A stretch of 64,000 nt of DNA from Pectobacterium aroidearum (GCF_015689195.1 NZ_CP065044.1:3596001-3660000), one strand, 5' to 3'; positions 1-10,590 are shown, counted from the stretch's first letter. Notes: generated by a model from the letters alone, not told the origin. A program made the numbers and translations.

Positions 1-1709
1 AAGCCGATATGGCGACAATGGAGAAAAAAGGCATGGCCACCGGCCTGTATGCGATTCACCCGTTGAACGGCGAGAAAGTCGCTATCTGGGTCGCCAACTT
101 CGTCCTGATGGAATACGGTACAGGTGCTGTGATGGCCGTTCCGGGTCACGACCAGCGCGACTGGGAATTCGCCACCAAATATGACTTGTCCATTAAGCCA
201 GTCATCCTGAACGCCGATGGCAGCGAGCCCGACCTGTCTGCTGAAGCCATGACGGAAAAAGGCAACCTGTTCAATTCCGGTGAATTTGACGGCCTGGATT
301 TCGATGCAGCCTTTAACGCCATTGCCGATAAGCTGGTAGAGAAAGGCATTGGCGAACGTAAAGTCAACTATCGCCTGCGCGACTGGGGTGTATCTCGTCA
401 GCGCTACTGGGGCGCGCCAATTCCAATGGTGACACTGGAAGACGGCACCGTTATCCCGACGCCAGAAGATCAGTTGCCAGTGATCCTGCCGGAAGATGTC
501 GTGATGGACGGCATCACCAGCCCGCTGAAATCTAACCCAGAATGGGCGAAGACCACCGTTAACGGTCAGCCTGCGCTGCGTGAAACCGACACGTTCGATA
601 CCTTTATGGAATCCTCCTGGTACTACGCGCGCTATACTTGCCCGCAGTACGATCAGGGAATGCTGGATCCGGCTGCCGCCAACTACTGGCTGCCCGTTGA
701 CCAATACGTTGGCGGTATCGAACACGCCATCATGCACCTGATGTATTTCCGCTTCTTCCACAAACTGATGCGCGACGCGGGTCTGGTTACTTCTGACGAA
801 CCTGCCAAACGTCTGCTGTGTCAGGGCATGGTGCTGGCCGATGCCTTCTACTATCTGGGCAACAACGGCGAGCGCGTCTGGGTTTCTCCTATCGACGTTA
901 ACGTTGAGCGTGATGAGAAAGGACGCATCGTCAAAGCCGTCGATAACGAAGGTCGCGACGTGATCTACGCCGGCATGAGCAAAATGTCGAAGTCGAAGAA
1001 CAACGGCATCGACCCGCAGGTCATGGTAGAGAAATACGGTGCAGATACCGTTCGTCTGTTCATGATGTTTGCTTCTCCGGCAGAAATGACGCTGGAATGG
1101 CAGGAATCCGGCGTAGAAGGCGCGAACCGCTTCCTGAAACGCGTCTGGAGACAAGCCTTTGAGCACACCGAGAAAGGCGCAACAACGGCGTTGGATGTCG
1201 CTACGCTGACGGAAGATCAGAAATCACTGCGCCGCGACCTGCACAAAACGATCGCGAAAGTGACCGATGATATCGGCCGCCGCCAGACCTTCAACACTGC
1301 GATCGCCGCCATCATGGAACTGATGAACAAACTGGCTAAAGCGCCGCAGGACAGCGATCAGGATCGCGCACTGACGCAGGAAACGCTGTTGGCCGTTGTT
1401 CGTATGCTCTATCCGTTCACGCCACATGTCTGCTTCACGCTGTGGCAGGCGCTGCAAGGCGAAGGCGACATCGATACGGCGCCGTGGCCGGTTGCCGATG
1501 AGAGCGCAATGGTTGAAGATTCCAAGCTGGTTGTTGTGCAGGTGAACGGTAAAGTACGTGGTAAAATTACCGTTGCCGCTGACGCAAGCGAAGAACAGGT
1601 TCGCGAACGCGCTGCTCAGGAACCGCTGGTCGCGAAATATCTGGACGGCGTCACGGTTCGTAAAGTGATTTATGTCCCTGGCAAACTGCTTAACCTGGTT
1701 GTGGGTTAA
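1..1709 (+). CDS. leuS: Leucyl-tRNA synthetase, C-terminal part (5' end outside window)
   Basis: Class I aminoacyl-tRNA synthetase that charges tRNA-Leu in the cytoplasm. The frame is open from the window edge (first full codon at 3). About 568 residues are present, roughly the last two thirds of the usual 860. What is visible is part of the editing domain, the catalytic-core end with the KMSKS loop ([10 protein letters not shown], coded near 975-1005), the anticodon-binding helical domain, and a C-terminal domain ending [11 protein letters not shown] as in E. coli. The N-terminal HIGH motif lies upstream of the window. lptE follows after 14 bp with its own strong ribosome binding site, the usual enterobacterial order. 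The identification is secure; only the 5' end is missing. Confidence 0.97.
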   Translation, partial: ADMATMEKKGMATGLYAIHPLNGEKVAIWVANFVLMEYGTGAVMAVPGHDQRDWEFATKYDLSIKPVILNADGSEPDLSAEAMTEKGNLFNSGEFDGLDFDAAFNAIADKLVEKGIGERKVNYRLRDWGVSRQRYWGAPIPMVTLEDGTVIPTPEDQLPVILPEDVVMDGITSPLKSNPEWAKTTVNGQPALRETDTFDTFMESSWYYARYTCPQYDQGMLDPAAANYWLPVDQYVGGIEHAIMHLMYFRFFHKLMRDAGLVTSDEPAKRLLCQGMVLADAFYYLGNNGERVWVSPIDVNVERDEKGRIVKAVDNEGRDVIYAGMSKMSKSKNNGIDPQVMVEKYGADTVRLFMMFASPAEMTLEWQESGVEGANRFLKRVWRQAFEHTEKGATTALDVATLTEDQKSLRRDLHKTIAKVTDDIGRRQTFNTAIAAIMELMNKLAKAPQDSDQDRALTQETLLAVVRMLYPFTPHVCFTLWQALQGEGDIDTAPWPVADESAMVEDSKLVVVQVNGKVRGKITVAADASEEQVRERAAQEPLVAKYLDGVTVRKVIYVPGKLLNLVVG

Positions 1710-1723
1710 GGCAAGGAGGAACT

Positions 1724-2269
1724 GTGCGACATCGTCTATTCACGCTGTTGCTGGGGCTAGCGGTGTTAATCACCGCTGGCTGCGGTTTTCACCTGCGCGG
1801 CACGACACAAGTGCCTGCGCAGTTACAAACGCTGGTGCTTGACAGCAGTGACCCTTATGGCCCGCTCACGCGTGCGGTACGCGAGCAGCTCCGTCTCAGC
1901 GATGTGAAAATCGTTGACGATGCGACACGTCAGGATATCCCGTCTCTGCGGGTACTGGGCTCAAGCGAAACGCGCGATACTGTCTCTATTTTTCAGGATG
2001 GTAAAACGGCGGAGTACCAGATGGTGCTGACATTGCAGGCGCAGGTGCTGATGCCGGGTGAAGATATTTATCCGCTCAGCGTGACCGTGTTCCGCACGTT
2101 CTTTGATAACCCGCTGGCGGCACTGGCGAAAGATGCAGAACAGGACATCGTTCGTCAGGAAATGCGTGAGCAGGCTGCCCAGCAGTTGGTGCGTAAATTG
2201 CTGACCGTCAACGGTAGTCAGGAAGTCAAAAATCGGCAGCATTCCACCGCTGCCGCCACGCGTTCATGA
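1724..2269 (+). CDS. lptE: LPS-assembly lipoprotein LptE (RlpB)
   Basis: Outer-membrane lipoprotein that plugs the LptD barrel and helps deliver lipopolysaccharide to the cell surface. The GTG start at 1724 is supported by AAGGAGGA at 1713-1720. A short signal peptide ends in a lipobox LITAGC with lipidated Cys20, followed by [11 protein letters not shown], typical of the family. The length of 181 residues is slightly below the E. coli 193. The C-terminal tail is polar and low in complexity ([16 protein letters not shown]). It lies between leuS and holA and overlaps holA by 4 bp (ATGA), so the two are translationally coupled. Confidence 0.95.
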   Translation: MRHRLFTLLLGLAVLITAGCGFHLRGTTQVPAQLQTLVLDSSDPYGPLTRAVREQLRLSDVKIVDDATRQDIPSLRVLGSSETRDTVSIFQDGKTAEYQMVLTLQAQVLMPGEDIYPLSVTVFRTFFDNPLAALAKDAEQDIVRQEMREQAAQQLVRKLLTVNGSQEVKNRQHSTAAATRS

Positions 2270-3291
2270 TTCGGCTTTACCCCGAGCAACTGACCGCGCA
2301 GCTCCATGAGGGGCTGCGCGGTTGTTATTTGGTCTTCGGGTCAGACCCACTCCTGCTACAGGAAAGCCTCGATAGCATCAAACGGGTCGCTCAACAGCAC
2401 GAGTTTAGCGAACATTTCAGCTTCATTCTGGATCCTCATACCGACTGGGATGCGATTTTCAGCACCTGTCAGGCGCTCAGCCTGTTTGCTTCACGCCAAT
2501 CGCTCTTACTGATCTTGCCGGAAAATGGCCCAAATGCCGCGATGAGCGAAAATCTGGTCAAGCTTTCCGGGCTATTGCATCCCGATATTTTGCTGATTCT
2601 GCGCGGTCATAAGCTGACCAAAGCGCAGGAAAACAGCGCCTGGTTCAAAGCACTCGCGCAAGACAGCGTCTATATCAATTGTCTGACGCCAGAACAGGCA
2701 CAGCTTCCCCGTTGGGTTTCACAGCGCGCCAAATCCATGAAGTTAACGCTGGATGAACAGGCTACGCAGCTCATTTGCTATTGCTATGAAGGCAATCTTC
2801 TTGCGCTTTCTCAGGCGTTAGAACGGCTGTCGCTGCTTTACCCTGATGGTAAGCTGACCCTGCCGCGTGTGGAAAGCGCAGTTAATGATGCCGCCCACTT
2901 CACGCCGTTCCACTGGCTCGATGCGCTACTGGCAGGGAAAAGCAAACGCGCCTGGCACATTTTACAGCAGCTACAGCAGGAAGATTGCGAACCGGTTATT
3001 TTGCTGCGCACGCTACAACGTGAGTTGCTGCAGCTGTTGGCGCTGAAGCGGCGTATGTCAGACACGCCGCTGCGTACGTTATTCGATCAGCAAAAGGTGT
3101 GGCAAAATCGGCGTGACCTGCTCACTCAGGCATTACAGCGGCTGTCTCTGCAACAGCTACAGCAGGCTGTGCGATTGCTGACGCAGGTGGAAATAACGCT
3201 AAAACAAGACTACGGTCAGCCCGTCTGGTCTGAACTTGAATCGCTTGCCATGCTGCTGTGCGGCAAAGCATTACCGGAGGCATTCATCTGA
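2266..3291 (+). CDS. holA: DNA polymerase III delta subunit
   Basis: Delta is the clamp-loader wrench that opens the beta sliding clamp during replication. The 341 residues (E. coli 343) begin [34 protein letters not shown], matching the delta N-terminal AAA-like domain, which lacks a Walker A motif. Domains I-II run through about residue 210, and the helical C-terminal collar domain follows. It overlaps lptE by 4 bp at its start. Its stop codon overlaps the proposed CTG start of nadD, so lptE-holA-nadD look like one translationally coupled unit. Confidence 0.96.
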   Translation: MIRLYPEQLTAQLHEGLRGCYLVFGSDPLLLQESLDSIKRVAQQHEFSEHFSFILDPHTDWDAIFSTCQALSLFASRQSLLLILPENGPNAAMSENLVKLSGLLHPDILLILRGHKLTKAQENSAWFKALAQDSVYINCLTPEQAQLPRWVSQRAKSMKLTLDEQATQLICYCYEGNLLALSQALERLSLLYPDGKLTLPRVESAVNDAAHFTPFHWLDALLAGKSKRAWHILQQLQQEDCEPVILLRTLQRELLQLLALKRRMSDTPLRTLFDQQKVWQNRRDLLTQALQRLSLQQLQQAVRLLTQVEITLKQDYGQPVWSELESLAMLLCGKALPEAFI

Positions 3292-3947
3292 ATCAGTCCC
3301 CCGCCACACCATCGCTAACCGCATTTTTTGGCGGCACGTTCGACCCGATTCATTACGGTCATCTCCAGCCAGTGACGGCACTGGCAAACCTCGTGGGGCT
3401 GACTCAGGTGGTTCTGCTGCCCAATAATGTTCCGCCGCATCGACAGCAGCCTGAAGCCAGTTCCCAACAGCGTTTTCATATGGCTGAGCTGGCTGTTGAA
3501 GGCAATCCGCTCTTTACCGTAGACGATCGTGAACTGCAACGGCAAACCCCCTCTTACACCATTGAAACATTGGAAGCGTTGAGGGCTGAAAAAGGCCGTA
3601 ATGCGCCGTTGGGTTTTATCATCGGGCAGGATTCGCTGCTGACGCTACACCACTGGCATCGCTGGCAGGATCTACTCGGCGTCTGTCATTTGCTGGTGTG
3701 CGCACGTCCCGGCTATCGCTCGACGCTGGAAACACCCGAATTACAACAGTGGCTGGACGACCATCTGACACACAGGCCAGACGATCTCCACCGCCAAGCG
3801 CAAGGGCGGATCTTTTTGGCAGACACGCCGCTGGTCACCATCTCCGCCACGGAAATTCGCCAACGTCGGCAGCAAGGTCTGGACTGCCACGATTTATTAC
3901 CTCCCGCCGTACTCAGTTATATCGACGAAAACAGCCTGTACCAATAA
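3288..3947 (+). CDS. nadD: Nicotinate-mononucleotide adenylyltransferase (CTG start proposed)
   Basis: Converts nicotinate mononucleotide and ATP to deamido-NAD in NAD synthesis. The nucleotidyltransferase motif [11 protein letters not shown] lies near the N-terminus and the second motif ISATEIRQR near the C-terminus. There is no ATG close to the family's normal start. The in-frame ATG at 3258 would add ten residues coded inside holA. ACCGGAGG at 3273-3280 lies 7 nt before CTG 3288, which would give 219 residues beginning (M)[15 protein letters not shown], close to the E. coli length of 213. CTG is therefore preferred over 3258, but this start is an inference. The holA stop TGA (3289-3291) overlaps this CTG. 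Confidence 0.9.
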   Translation: MNQSPATPSLTAFFGGTFDPIHYGHLQPVTALANLVGLTQVVLLPNNVPPHRQQPEASSQQRFHMAELAVEGNPLFTVDDRELQRQTPSYTIETLEALRAEKGRNAPLGFIIGQDSLLTLHHWHRWQDLLGVCHLLVCARPGYRSTLETPELQQWLDDHLTHRPDDLHRQAQGRIFLADTPLVTISATEIRQRRQQGLDCHDLLPPAVLSYIDENSLYQ

Positions 3948-4141
3948 CACCGCTTTTCCTGCCCATCAGCCACGGGCTTTATACCACTCGGTAAAAGTGC
4001 GTGATATACTCCGCGGCTGGTTTCAATCACCGGGAAAAGCGGAAATTCTCGGCAATTACTCGGTGATTCACGTTTTTCCTAAACAATTCAGCGCCACGCG
4101 CCTCTGTCAGTTGAAGACAGAACGCCATTGAGGGGGAACCT
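3948..4141 (+). other. nadD-rsfS intergenic region with a long inverted repeat
   Basis: This 194-bp gap contains a possible -10 (TGATATACT, about 4013-4020). It also has the inverted repeat AATCACCG (about 4025) / CGGTGATT (about 4061), which encloses an A-rich and G-rich loop and is followed by CACGTTTTT. It could be a terminator after nadD or part of the rsfS leader. E. coli carries cobC in this position; no cobC is present here. Confidence 0.35.
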
Positions 4142-4459
4142 TTGCAAGGCCAAGCACTCCAAGATTTCGTTATTGATAAGGTCGATGACTTAAAAGCTCA
4201 GGATATCGTTGCACTCAATGTGCAGGGTAAATCCAGCATTACCGATTACATGGTTATCTGTACGGGAACCTCTACGCGTCACGTCGCTTCTATTGCCGAT
4301 CACGTCGTGCAATCTTCACGTGCCGCGGGTCTGATCCCACTCGGTGTCGAAGGCGAAAGCGCCGCTGACTGGGTTGTTGTCGATTTGGGTGATGTGATGG
4401 TTCATGTCATGCAAGAAGAAAGCCGCCAGTTGTACGAATTGGAAAAACTGTGGGGCTAG
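4142..4459 (+). CDS. rsfS: Ribosomal silencing factor RsfS (YbeB)
   Basis: Binds ribosomal protein uL14 and blocks subunit joining in stationary phase or starvation. The start is TTG at 4142, preceded by GAGGGGGAA. The 105 residues equal the E. coli length, beginning [22 protein letters not shown] and ending YELEKLWG. The conserved core [20 protein letters not shown] is intact. It is followed after 1 bp by rlmH, as in most gammaproteobacteria, consistent with co-transcription. Confidence 0.96.
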   Translation: MQGQALQDFVIDKVDDLKAQDIVALNVQGKSSITDYMVICTGTSTRHVASIADHVVQSSRAAGLIPLGVEGESAADWVVVDLGDVMVHVMQEESRQLYELEKLWG

Positions 4460-4460
4460 T

Positions 4461-4931
4461 ATGAAACTGCAACTGGTCGCCGTTGGCACCAAAATGCCCG
4501 ACTGGGTGCAGACTGGTTTCACCGATTATCTGCGCCGTTTTCCCAAAGACATGCCTTTCGAATTACTCGAAATTCCAGCGGGGAAACGGGGTAAAAATGC
4601 GGACATCAAACGCATCCTGGAGCGCGAAGGCGAACAGATGCTGGCTGCGGTGGGTAAAGGCAACCGCATTGTTACGCTCGATATTCCAGGGACTCGCTGG
4701 GAGACGCCGCAGTTGGCGCAACAGCTGGAGCGTTGGAAACAGGACGGACGCGACGTCAGCCTGCTGATTGGCGGCCCTGAAGGACTTGCGCCAGAGTGCA
4801 AAGCCGCAGCGGAACAAAGCTGGTCACTCTCGCCATTAACGCTGCCGCACCCGCTCGTCCGTGTACTGGTGGCAGAGAGCCTGTATCGTGCATGGAGCAT
4901 TACGACTAATCACCCTTACCATCGGGAGTAA
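4461..4931 (+). CDS. rlmH: 23S rRNA (pseudouridine1915-N3)-methyltransferase RlmH
   Basis: SPOUT-class methyltransferase that methylates pseudouridine 1915 in helix 69 of 23S rRNA on assembled 70S ribosomes. Starting at ATG 4461 ([15 protein letters not shown]) it has 156 residues, against 155 in E. coli. The SAM-binding knot motif [14 protein letters not shown] and the C-terminal [17 protein letters not shown] are conserved. A longer reading from 4404 would lie inside rsfS and is not needed. It forms a tight pair with rsfS. Confidence 0.96.
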   Translation: MKLQLVAVGTKMPDWVQTGFTDYLRRFPKDMPFELLEIPAGKRGKNADIKRILEREGEQMLAAVGKGNRIVTLDIPGTRWETPQLAQQLERWKQDGRDVSLLIGGPEGLAPECKAAAEQSWSLSPLTLPHPLVRVLVAESLYRAWSITTNHPYHRE

Positions 4932-4964
4932 GGCGATACGATGAAACCTGTGAAATAACGCTGG

Positions 4965-6869
4965 ATGAAAGTAGAACGTAAACCCTTTCGTGATTATACG
5001 GCTGAGTCTGCCCTGTTTGTGCGCCGTGCTTTGGTCGCCTTTCTGGGCATTTTGCTGCTTTCCGGTGTATTAGTCGCTAACCTTTATCATCTGCAGATTG
5101 TGCGTGTTGATGACTACCGCACACGTTCTAATGAGAACCGCATTAAGCTGGTTCCTATCGCACCCAGCCGTGGCATCATCTATGACCGTAACGGCACACC
5201 GCTGGCGTTAAACCGCACCATCTACCAGTTAGAGCTGGTGCCCGACAAAGTAGACAACCTTAAAGAGACGCTGGAAGCGCTGCGGCCCGTCGTCGATCTG
5301 ACCGATGACGATCTGGAAAGTTTTGAAAAAGAGCGTAAGCGCTCACGCCGCTTTACCTCTATTCCGGTGAAAACCGGGCTCAATGAGATTCAGGTTGCCC
5401 GCTTTGCCGTCAATCAATATCGCTTCCCCGGCGTTGAAATTAAAGGCTACCAGCGCCGCTATTATCCTTATGGTTCTGCGCTGACGCACGTCACGGGCTA
5501 TGTCTCCAAAATCAACGATAAAGACGTAGAACGGCTGACCAAAGAAGAAAAAATCGCCGATTACGCCGCCACACATGACATCGGTAAGCTGGGCATCGAG
5601 CGTCATTACGAAGATTTACTGCACGGCAAACCCGGCTATGAGGAAGTTGAAGTCAACAACCGCGGCCGCGTAATCCGTCAGCTCCACGAGCAGCCACCGC
5701 AGGCCGGACGCGATATTTATCTGACGTTGGACCTGAGTCTGCAAATCTACATCGAAAAATTACTCGAAGGTAGCCGTGCCGCTGTCATCGTCACTGACCC
5801 GCGCGATGGCGGTATTCTGGCGATGGTTTCTACACCCAGTTACGACCCCAACCTCTTTGTCGACGGGATTTCCACCAAAAACTATAACAAACTACAAAAC
5901 GATCCTAATCGCCCGTTAATCAATCGCACAACGCAGGGGGTGTACCCACCCGCCTCCACCGTGAAACCCTATATCGCGGTTTCCGCTCTGACTACGGGTG
6001 TGATTACGACTAACACCAGCCTGTTTGATCCCGGCTGGTGGCAATTACCCGGTTCTGAAAAACGCTTTCGCGACTGGAAAAAATGGGGACATGGTCGCCT
6101 GAATCTCACCAAATCGCTGGAAGAGTCTGCGGATACCTTCTTCTATCAGGTCGCTTATGACATGGGTATCGACCGCCTGTCCGAATGGATGACCAAATTT
6201 GGTTACGGCGAGAAAACTGGTATCGATATTTCAGAAGAAAGCAAAGGCAATATGCCAACGCGCGAGTGGAAATTAGGACGATTCAAAAAACCCTGGTATC
6301 AGGGCGACACCATTCCCGTCGGGATCGGACAGGGCTACTGGACGGCAACGCCCATTCAGATGAATAAGGCGTTGGTTACACTGATCAATGACGGGCAGGT
6401 CAAAACGCCACATCTGCTGTATAGCTCGCGAGAAAATGGGGCGATTGTGCCTTACCGACAGGCTGAGAATCAGCAAATCGGCGATATCCACTCTGGCTAT
6501 TGGGAAGTAGCAAAAGATGGTATGTATGGCGTGGCGAATCGACCTAACGGCACCGCACACAAAAGCTTCGAGGATGCTCCCTATAAGATTGCGGCAAAAT
6601 CCGGTACAGCTCAGGTCTTCGGCCTGAAAGAAAACGAAACCTATAATGCGCACAAGATCGCAGAACATCTGCGTGACCATAAATTAATGGTTGCCTTTGC
6701 CCCGTACAAAAATCCTAAAGTAGCGGTATCGGTCATTCTGGAAAACGGTGGGGCTGGCCCGACCGTTGGCACCATCACTCGCCAGATCCTTGATCATATC
6801 CTGTTGGGTGATAACAATACTGATTTACCCAGTGCGCCCCCTGCGCCACCGGGTAGCGAGAGTGAGTAA
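4965..6869 (+). CDS. mrdA: Penicillin-binding protein 2, elongasome transpeptidase
   Basis: Inner-membrane class B PBP that cross-links peptidoglycan during rod elongation, paired with RodA. It has 634 residues (E. coli 633). A single transmembrane anchor lies at about 21-43, then the pedestal domain, then the transpeptidase domain. The catalytic motifs are STVK (Ser331, Lys334), SAD (388-390) and KSGT (545-548). The residue before the active serine is Ala in YPPASTVKP, where E. coli has Gly. The tail is proline-rich. rodA follows after 9 bp. The start at 4965 lacks a strong Shine-Dalgarno, but the N-terminal FRDYTAESALFVRRALVAFLG fits the family. Confidence 0.97.
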   Translation: MKVERKPFRDYTAESALFVRRALVAFLGILLLSGVLVANLYHLQIVRVDDYRTRSNENRIKLVPIAPSRGIIYDRNGTPLALNRTIYQLELVPDKVDNLKETLEALRPVVDLTDDDLESFEKERKRSRRFTSIPVKTGLNEIQVARFAVNQYRFPGVEIKGYQRRYYPYGSALTHVTGYVSKINDKDVERLTKEEKIADYAATHDIGKLGIERHYEDLLHGKPGYEEVEVNNRGRVIRQLHEQPPQAGRDIYLTLDLSLQIYIEKLLEGSRAAVIVTDPRDGGILAMVSTPSYDPNLFVDGISTKNYNKLQNDPNRPLINRTTQGVYPPASTVKPYIAVSALTTGVITTNTSLFDPGWWQLPGSEKRFRDWKKWGHGRLNLTKSLEESADTFFYQVAYDMGIDRLSEWMTKFGYGEKTGIDISEESKGNMPTREWKLGRFKKPWYQGDTIPVGIGQGYWTATPIQMNKALVTLINDGQVKTPHLLYSSRENGAIVPYRQAENQQIGDIHSGYWEVAKDGMYGVANRPNGTAHKSFEDAPYKIAAKSGTAQVFGLKENETYNAHKIAEHLRDHKLMVAFAPYKNPKVAVSVILENGGAGPTVGTITRQILDHILLGDNNTDLPSAPPAPPGSESE

Positions 6870-6878
6870 CAGACAGTC

Positions 6879-7991
6879 ATGACCGATAGCCAACAAAAGG
6901 GATCGTTCTGGGCGAAAATCCACATCGACCTCCCGTTTCTTCTCTGCATCCTGGCACTGCTGGGCTATAGCCTATTTGTCTTATGGAGCGCCAGCGGGCA
7001 AGACGTCGGTATGATGGAACGAAAAGTCGTTCAAATCGTACTGGGGTTTACGGTGATGATCGTGATGGCGCAAATCCCTCCCCGCGTGTATGAGGGCTGG
7101 GCTCCCTACCTCTACGTATTCTGCGTAATTTTGCTGCTCATCGTGGATATTTTCGGACAGATTAGTAAAGGTGCGCAGCGCTGGCTGGATCTGGGTTTTA
7201 TCCGTTTCCAACCGTCGGAAATTGCCAAGATCGCTGTACCGCTAATGGTCGCGCGTTTTATTAACCGTGATATGTGCCCGCCATCGCTAAAAAATACGGC
7301 AATCGCACTGGTGCTGATTTTTGTCCCTACGCTGCTGGTTGCCGCCCAGCCGGATTTAGGCACCTCGATTCTGGTCGCGCTCTCAGGGCTGTTTGTGCTT
7401 TTCCTCGCGGGTATGAGCTGGCGCTTGATTGGTATCGCCGTCCTGCTACTCGCCGCTTTTATTCCTATACTCTGGTTTTTCCTGATGCATGATTATCAGC
7501 GCGCCAGGGTCATGATGCTACTCGATCCAGAAAGCGACCCGCTTGGTGCCGGATACCATATTATTCAGTCGAAAATTGCGATAGGCTCGGGTGGCCTGTC
7601 TGGAAAAGGTTGGCTGCACGGCACACAGTCTCAGTTAGAGTTTTTGCCAGAACGCCACACCGACTTTATCTTTGCCGTACTGTCAGAAGAGCTCGGCTTA
7701 ATCGGCGTCTTGATTCTGCTCGCCATGTATCTGTTCATGATCATGCGCGGTCTGGTCATTGCTGCTAATGCGCAAACCTCGTTCGGCCGAGTGATGGTCG
7801 GCGGGCTGATGCTGATTCTGTTTTTCTATGTTTTCGTCAATATCGGGATGGTCAGCGGTATACTTCCCGTCGTTGGCGTGCCGCTACCGCTAATCAGCTA
7901 TGGCGGATCGGCGCTGGTCGTCTTAATGGCGGGGTTCGGTATCGTCATGTCGATACATACTCACCGCAAACTGCTATCCAAAAATTTATAA
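6879..7991 (+). CDS. rodA: Peptidoglycan glycosyltransferase RodA (MrdB)
   Basis: SEDS-family polytopic membrane protein that polymerises lipid II glycan strands in the elongasome with PBP2. The 370 residues equal the E. coli length. About ten membrane segments are visible. Family motifs include [10 protein letters not shown], the extracellular loop with [19 protein letters not shown], and the terminal [13 protein letters not shown]. It lies 9 bp downstream of mrdA and 13 bp upstream of rlpA. Confidence 0.97.
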   Translation: MTDSQQKGSFWAKIHIDLPFLLCILALLGYSLFVLWSASGQDVGMMERKVVQIVLGFTVMIVMAQIPPRVYEGWAPYLYVFCVILLLIVDIFGQISKGAQRWLDLGFIRFQPSEIAKIAVPLMVARFINRDMCPPSLKNTAIALVLIFVPTLLVAAQPDLGTSILVALSGLFVLFLAGMSWRLIGIAVLLLAAFIPILWFFLMHDYQRARVMMLLDPESDPLGAGYHIIQSKIAIGSGGLSGKGWLHGTQSQLEFLPERHTDFIFAVLSEELGLIGVLILLAMYLFMIMRGLVIAANAQTSFGRVMVGGLMLILFFYVFVNIGMVSGILPVVGVPLPLISYGGSALVVLMAGFGIVMSIHTHRKLLSKNL

Positions 7992-8004
7992 CATGAGGTG
8001 AGCA

Positions 8005-9132
8005 ATGCGTAAGGATTGGCTTTGGATCGGCGTAGCAACTCTGGCGCTTGCTGCCTGTACCACCACGGAACAGCGACAGCCTGCCCCACCAGTGACTCAG
8101 GTTTATAGCGGCCCCGTCGAGGAAATCGGCGGTGCAGAACCGCGTTACGAACCCTACAATCAGGGGACGCTGCAGGACTACAGCATCAAAGGCAAGAGCT
8201 ATAAAATTGTCAAAGATCCACAAAACTTTAGTGAGACTGGCCTAGCCGCCTGGTACGGCGAAGAAGCCAGCGGTAATCGCACGTCAATCGGCGAAACGTT
8301 TGATCCTAACGCGATCACCGCCGCCCACCCAACGCTGCCGCTGCCAAGCTATGTCCGCGTCACCAACCTGAGTAACGGTCGCCGTCTGGTTGTGCGCGTG
8401 AATGACCGCGGGCCGTATACGCCGGGCAGAATTATCGATCTGTCGAAGGCTGCAGGCGATCGACTGAATATCTCGAACAATACCAAAGTAAAAGTGGACT
8501 TCATCAACGTCGCGCCAGATGGGACGCTCTCCGGTCCTGGAACCGTGGGCACCACCGTCGCCAAGCAAAGCTTCGCTCTGCCAGAGCGCCCGAGCTTCGG
8601 TGCCAGCGGGCTGGGGACGCCAATGATGGAAAGCACTTCACCAACGCCCAACAGCGCTGTTCGCCCAATCAGCAATAGCAGCCTGAGTGCCCCTACAGAA
8701 AACACGCAACCGCAGAGCAGCGCACCATCGCACAGCGGTGGTTTTCTGGGGGCTCCTTCTGCCCTGCGCGCTGGCGTAGTTGAGTCCAACGTGGCGCCAA
8801 CGGCAACATCGTCCCCATCTGCCGCACCACTGAACGTCGCACCAGCCGCGTCAGCTGCAGCGGTTGCCGCTCCCTCGGCGGTATCCTCCTCCGCCACGGG
8901 TCGCTATGTGGTACAGGTCGGGGCGCTGAGCGATCAGCAACGCGCGCAAACCTGGCAGCGCAGCCTGAGCGAACGCTTCCGCGTAGCCGGTAAAGTCACG
9001 GCGAGCGGTGGACTGTACCGTATCCAGCTAGGGCCATTCCAGAATCGTCAGCAAGCCGCTGAACTTCAACAACGTTTGTCAGTCGAAGCTCAGCAGCAGT
9101 CGTTTATTACCGCCGCACCCGGCACCCTCTAG
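8005..9132 (+). CDS. rlpA: Septal-ring lipoprotein RlpA (lytic transglycosylase family)
   Basis: Outer-membrane lipoprotein of the rare lipoprotein A family. Homologues bind or cleave denuded glycan at septa. The ribosome binding site is GAGGTGAG before ATG 8005. The lipobox is LALAAC with Cys18. A double-psi beta-barrel domain (about 70-175) carries VRVNDRGPY and GRIIDLSKAAGDRLN. A long Ala/Pro/Ser linker (about 180-295) follows, and a C-terminal SPOR domain (about 298-372, RYVVQVGALSDQQRAQTW) binds denuded peptidoglycan. The length of 375 is near E. coli 362. It sits between rodA and dacA. Confidence 0.95.
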   Translation: MRKDWLWIGVATLALAACTTTEQRQPAPPVTQVYSGPVEEIGGAEPRYEPYNQGTLQDYSIKGKSYKIVKDPQNFSETGLAAWYGEEASGNRTSIGETFDPNAITAAHPTLPLPSYVRVTNLSNGRRLVVRVNDRGPYTPGRIIDLSKAAGDRLNISNNTKVKVDFINVAPDGTLSGPGTVGTTVAKQSFALPERPSFGASGLGTPMMESTSPTPNSAVRPISNSSLSAPTENTQPQSSAPSHSGGFLGAPSALRAGVVESNVAPTATSSPSAAPLNVAPAASAAAVAAPSAVSSSATGRYVVQVGALSDQQRAQTWQRSLSERFRVAGKVTASGGLYRIQLGPFQNRQQAAELQQRLSVEAQQQSFITAAPGTL

Positions 9133-9166
9133 TCACGGATAATCGGCAGGCTTACCATGCGAAAAC

Positions 9167-9200
9167 GGCGGCTATGACATTGAACATACCGCCCTTTTGC
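9167..9200 (+). terminator. Possible rlpA terminator
   Basis: GGCGG plus TATG (9167-9176) can pair with CATA plus CCGCC (9185-9193), with one bulged base, followed by CTTTTG. It lies between rlpA and dacA. The U-tract is short, so termination may be partial. Confidence 0.4.
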
Positions 9201-9298
9201 AAAATCACGTAACGTAATGCCTGATGCCTGCCTATTCCCCATCTGCTATAGTGTGGCTCGTTTTTTAACTCATACCCACGGATGTTGTTGTTCCAATC

Positions 9299-10510
9299 AT
9301 GAATACTGTAAACACGTCTCGTTTTACTAAGCGTACTGCGCTTGGCGCACTGCTCGTCATTAGCGCCTCTTCCTTTGCCTATGCCGAAGATATCAATCTT
9401 AAAACGATGATCCCCGGCGTTCCGCAAATCGATGCTGAATCCTACATCCTGATTGATTACAACTCTGGAAAAGTGTTGGCGGAAATGAACGCTGACACGC
9501 GCCGCGATCCGGCCAGCTTAACGAAAATGATGACCAGCTACGTGATTGGTCAGGCGATTAAATCAGGAAAAATCAGCCCTAACGACATCGTTACCGTCGG
9601 TAAAGATGCCTGGGCAACCGGTAACCCAACCTTCCAGGGCTCTTCCCTGATGTTCCTGAAGCCGGGCGACCGTGTTCCCGTCTCCCAATTAAACCGCGGC
9701 ATTATCCTGCAATCCGGTAACGATGCCTGTGTCGCGATGGCCGACTACGTTGCGGGAAGTCAGGACGCCTTCGTTAACCTGATGAACGGTTACGTGAAAG
9801 CTCTGGGGCTGCAGAATACCAATTTTGAAACCGTGCACGGTCTGGATGCACCGGGCCAGTTCAGCTCGGCGCGTGATATGGCCCTGATCGGTCAGGCGCT
9901 GATTCGCGATGTTCCAGAAGAGTACGCAACCTACAAAGAGAAAGAGTTCACATTCAACAACATCCGCCAGCCTAACCGTAACGGTTTACTGTGGGATTCC
10001 AGCCTGAATGTTGACGGCATCAAAACAGGCCACACGTCATCAGCCGGCTTTAATCTGGTCGCTTCAGCCACAGAAGGTCAGATGCGTCTGATTTCTGCCG
10101 TACTGGGTGGACGTAATGCCAAAGGACGCGAATCCGAAAGTAAAAAACTGCTGACCTGGGGCTTCCGCTTCTTTGAAACCGTCGCACCGTTGAAAGCAGG
10201 CAAAGAGTTCGCTTCCGAGCCCGTCTGGTTTGGCGACAGCGACCGCGTTGCGCTGGGCGTTGAGAAAGATGCCTACCTGACCATTCCACGTGGCCGTATG
10301 AAAGATCTGAAAGCCAGCTATGTTCTGGACAACACGGAATTGCATGCGCCGTTAGCCAAAAATCAGGTTGTGGGTTCTATCAACTTCCAGCTCGATGGCA
10401 AAACCATCGATCAGCGCCCGCTGGTTGTGATGAACGAAGTGAAAGAAGGCGGGATCTTTGGCCGCATGATCGACTACATCAAATTGATGTTCCATCACTG
10501 GTTCGGTTAA
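9299..10510 (+). CDS. dacA: D-alanyl-D-alanine carboxypeptidase PBP5 (DacA)
   Basis: Periplasmic low-molecular-weight PBP that trims the terminal D-Ala from pentapeptides and helps maintain cell shape. It has 403 residues with a signal peptide ending near FAYA/ED (about residue 29). Catalytic motifs are SLTK (Ser73, Lys76), SGN (139-141) and KTG (242-244). A C-terminal amphipathic helix ([16 protein letters not shown]) anchors it to the inner membrane. A TATAGT-like -10 at about 9246 suggests its own promoter. Two downstream hairpins end the unit. Confidence 0.97.
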   Translation: MNTVNTSRFTKRTALGALLVISASSFAYAEDINLKTMIPGVPQIDAESYILIDYNSGKVLAEMNADTRRDPASLTKMMTSYVIGQAIKSGKISPNDIVTVGKDAWATGNPTFQGSSLMFLKPGDRVPVSQLNRGIILQSGNDACVAMADYVAGSQDAFVNLMNGYVKALGLQNTNFETVHGLDAPGQFSSARDMALIGQALIRDVPEEYATYKEKEFTFNNIRQPNRNGLLWDSSLNVDGIKTGHTSSAGFNLVASATEGQMRLISAVLGGRNAKGRESESKKLLTWGFRFFETVAPLKAGKEFASEPVWFGDSDRVALGVEKDAYLTIPRGRMKDLKASYVLDNTELHAPLAKNQVVGSINFQLDGKTIDQRPLVVMNEVKEGGIFGRMIDYIKLMFHHWFG

Positions 10511-10556
10511 GCCCCCTTGTGTGGGGCGAAAACGCCCCCATATAGATAGCATCCAT

Positions 10557-10590
10557 AACTCCCGCAGACGCGGGAGTTATATTTTTTAGT
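10557..10590 (+). terminator. dacA rho-independent terminator
   Basis: AACTCCCGC (10557-10565), loop AGAC, GCGGGAGTT (10570-10578), then ATATTTTTTAG. A second GC hairpin, GGGGCG-AAAA-CGCCCC, lies just upstream at about 10523-10538. The 9-bp stem with a U-run is a convincing terminator. Confidence 0.8.

Noticed and set aside
4941-4958. Tiny ATG frame (5 codons) before mrdA
   Set aside because: No ribosome site distinct from the mrdA leader and no sign of conservation; too short to support.
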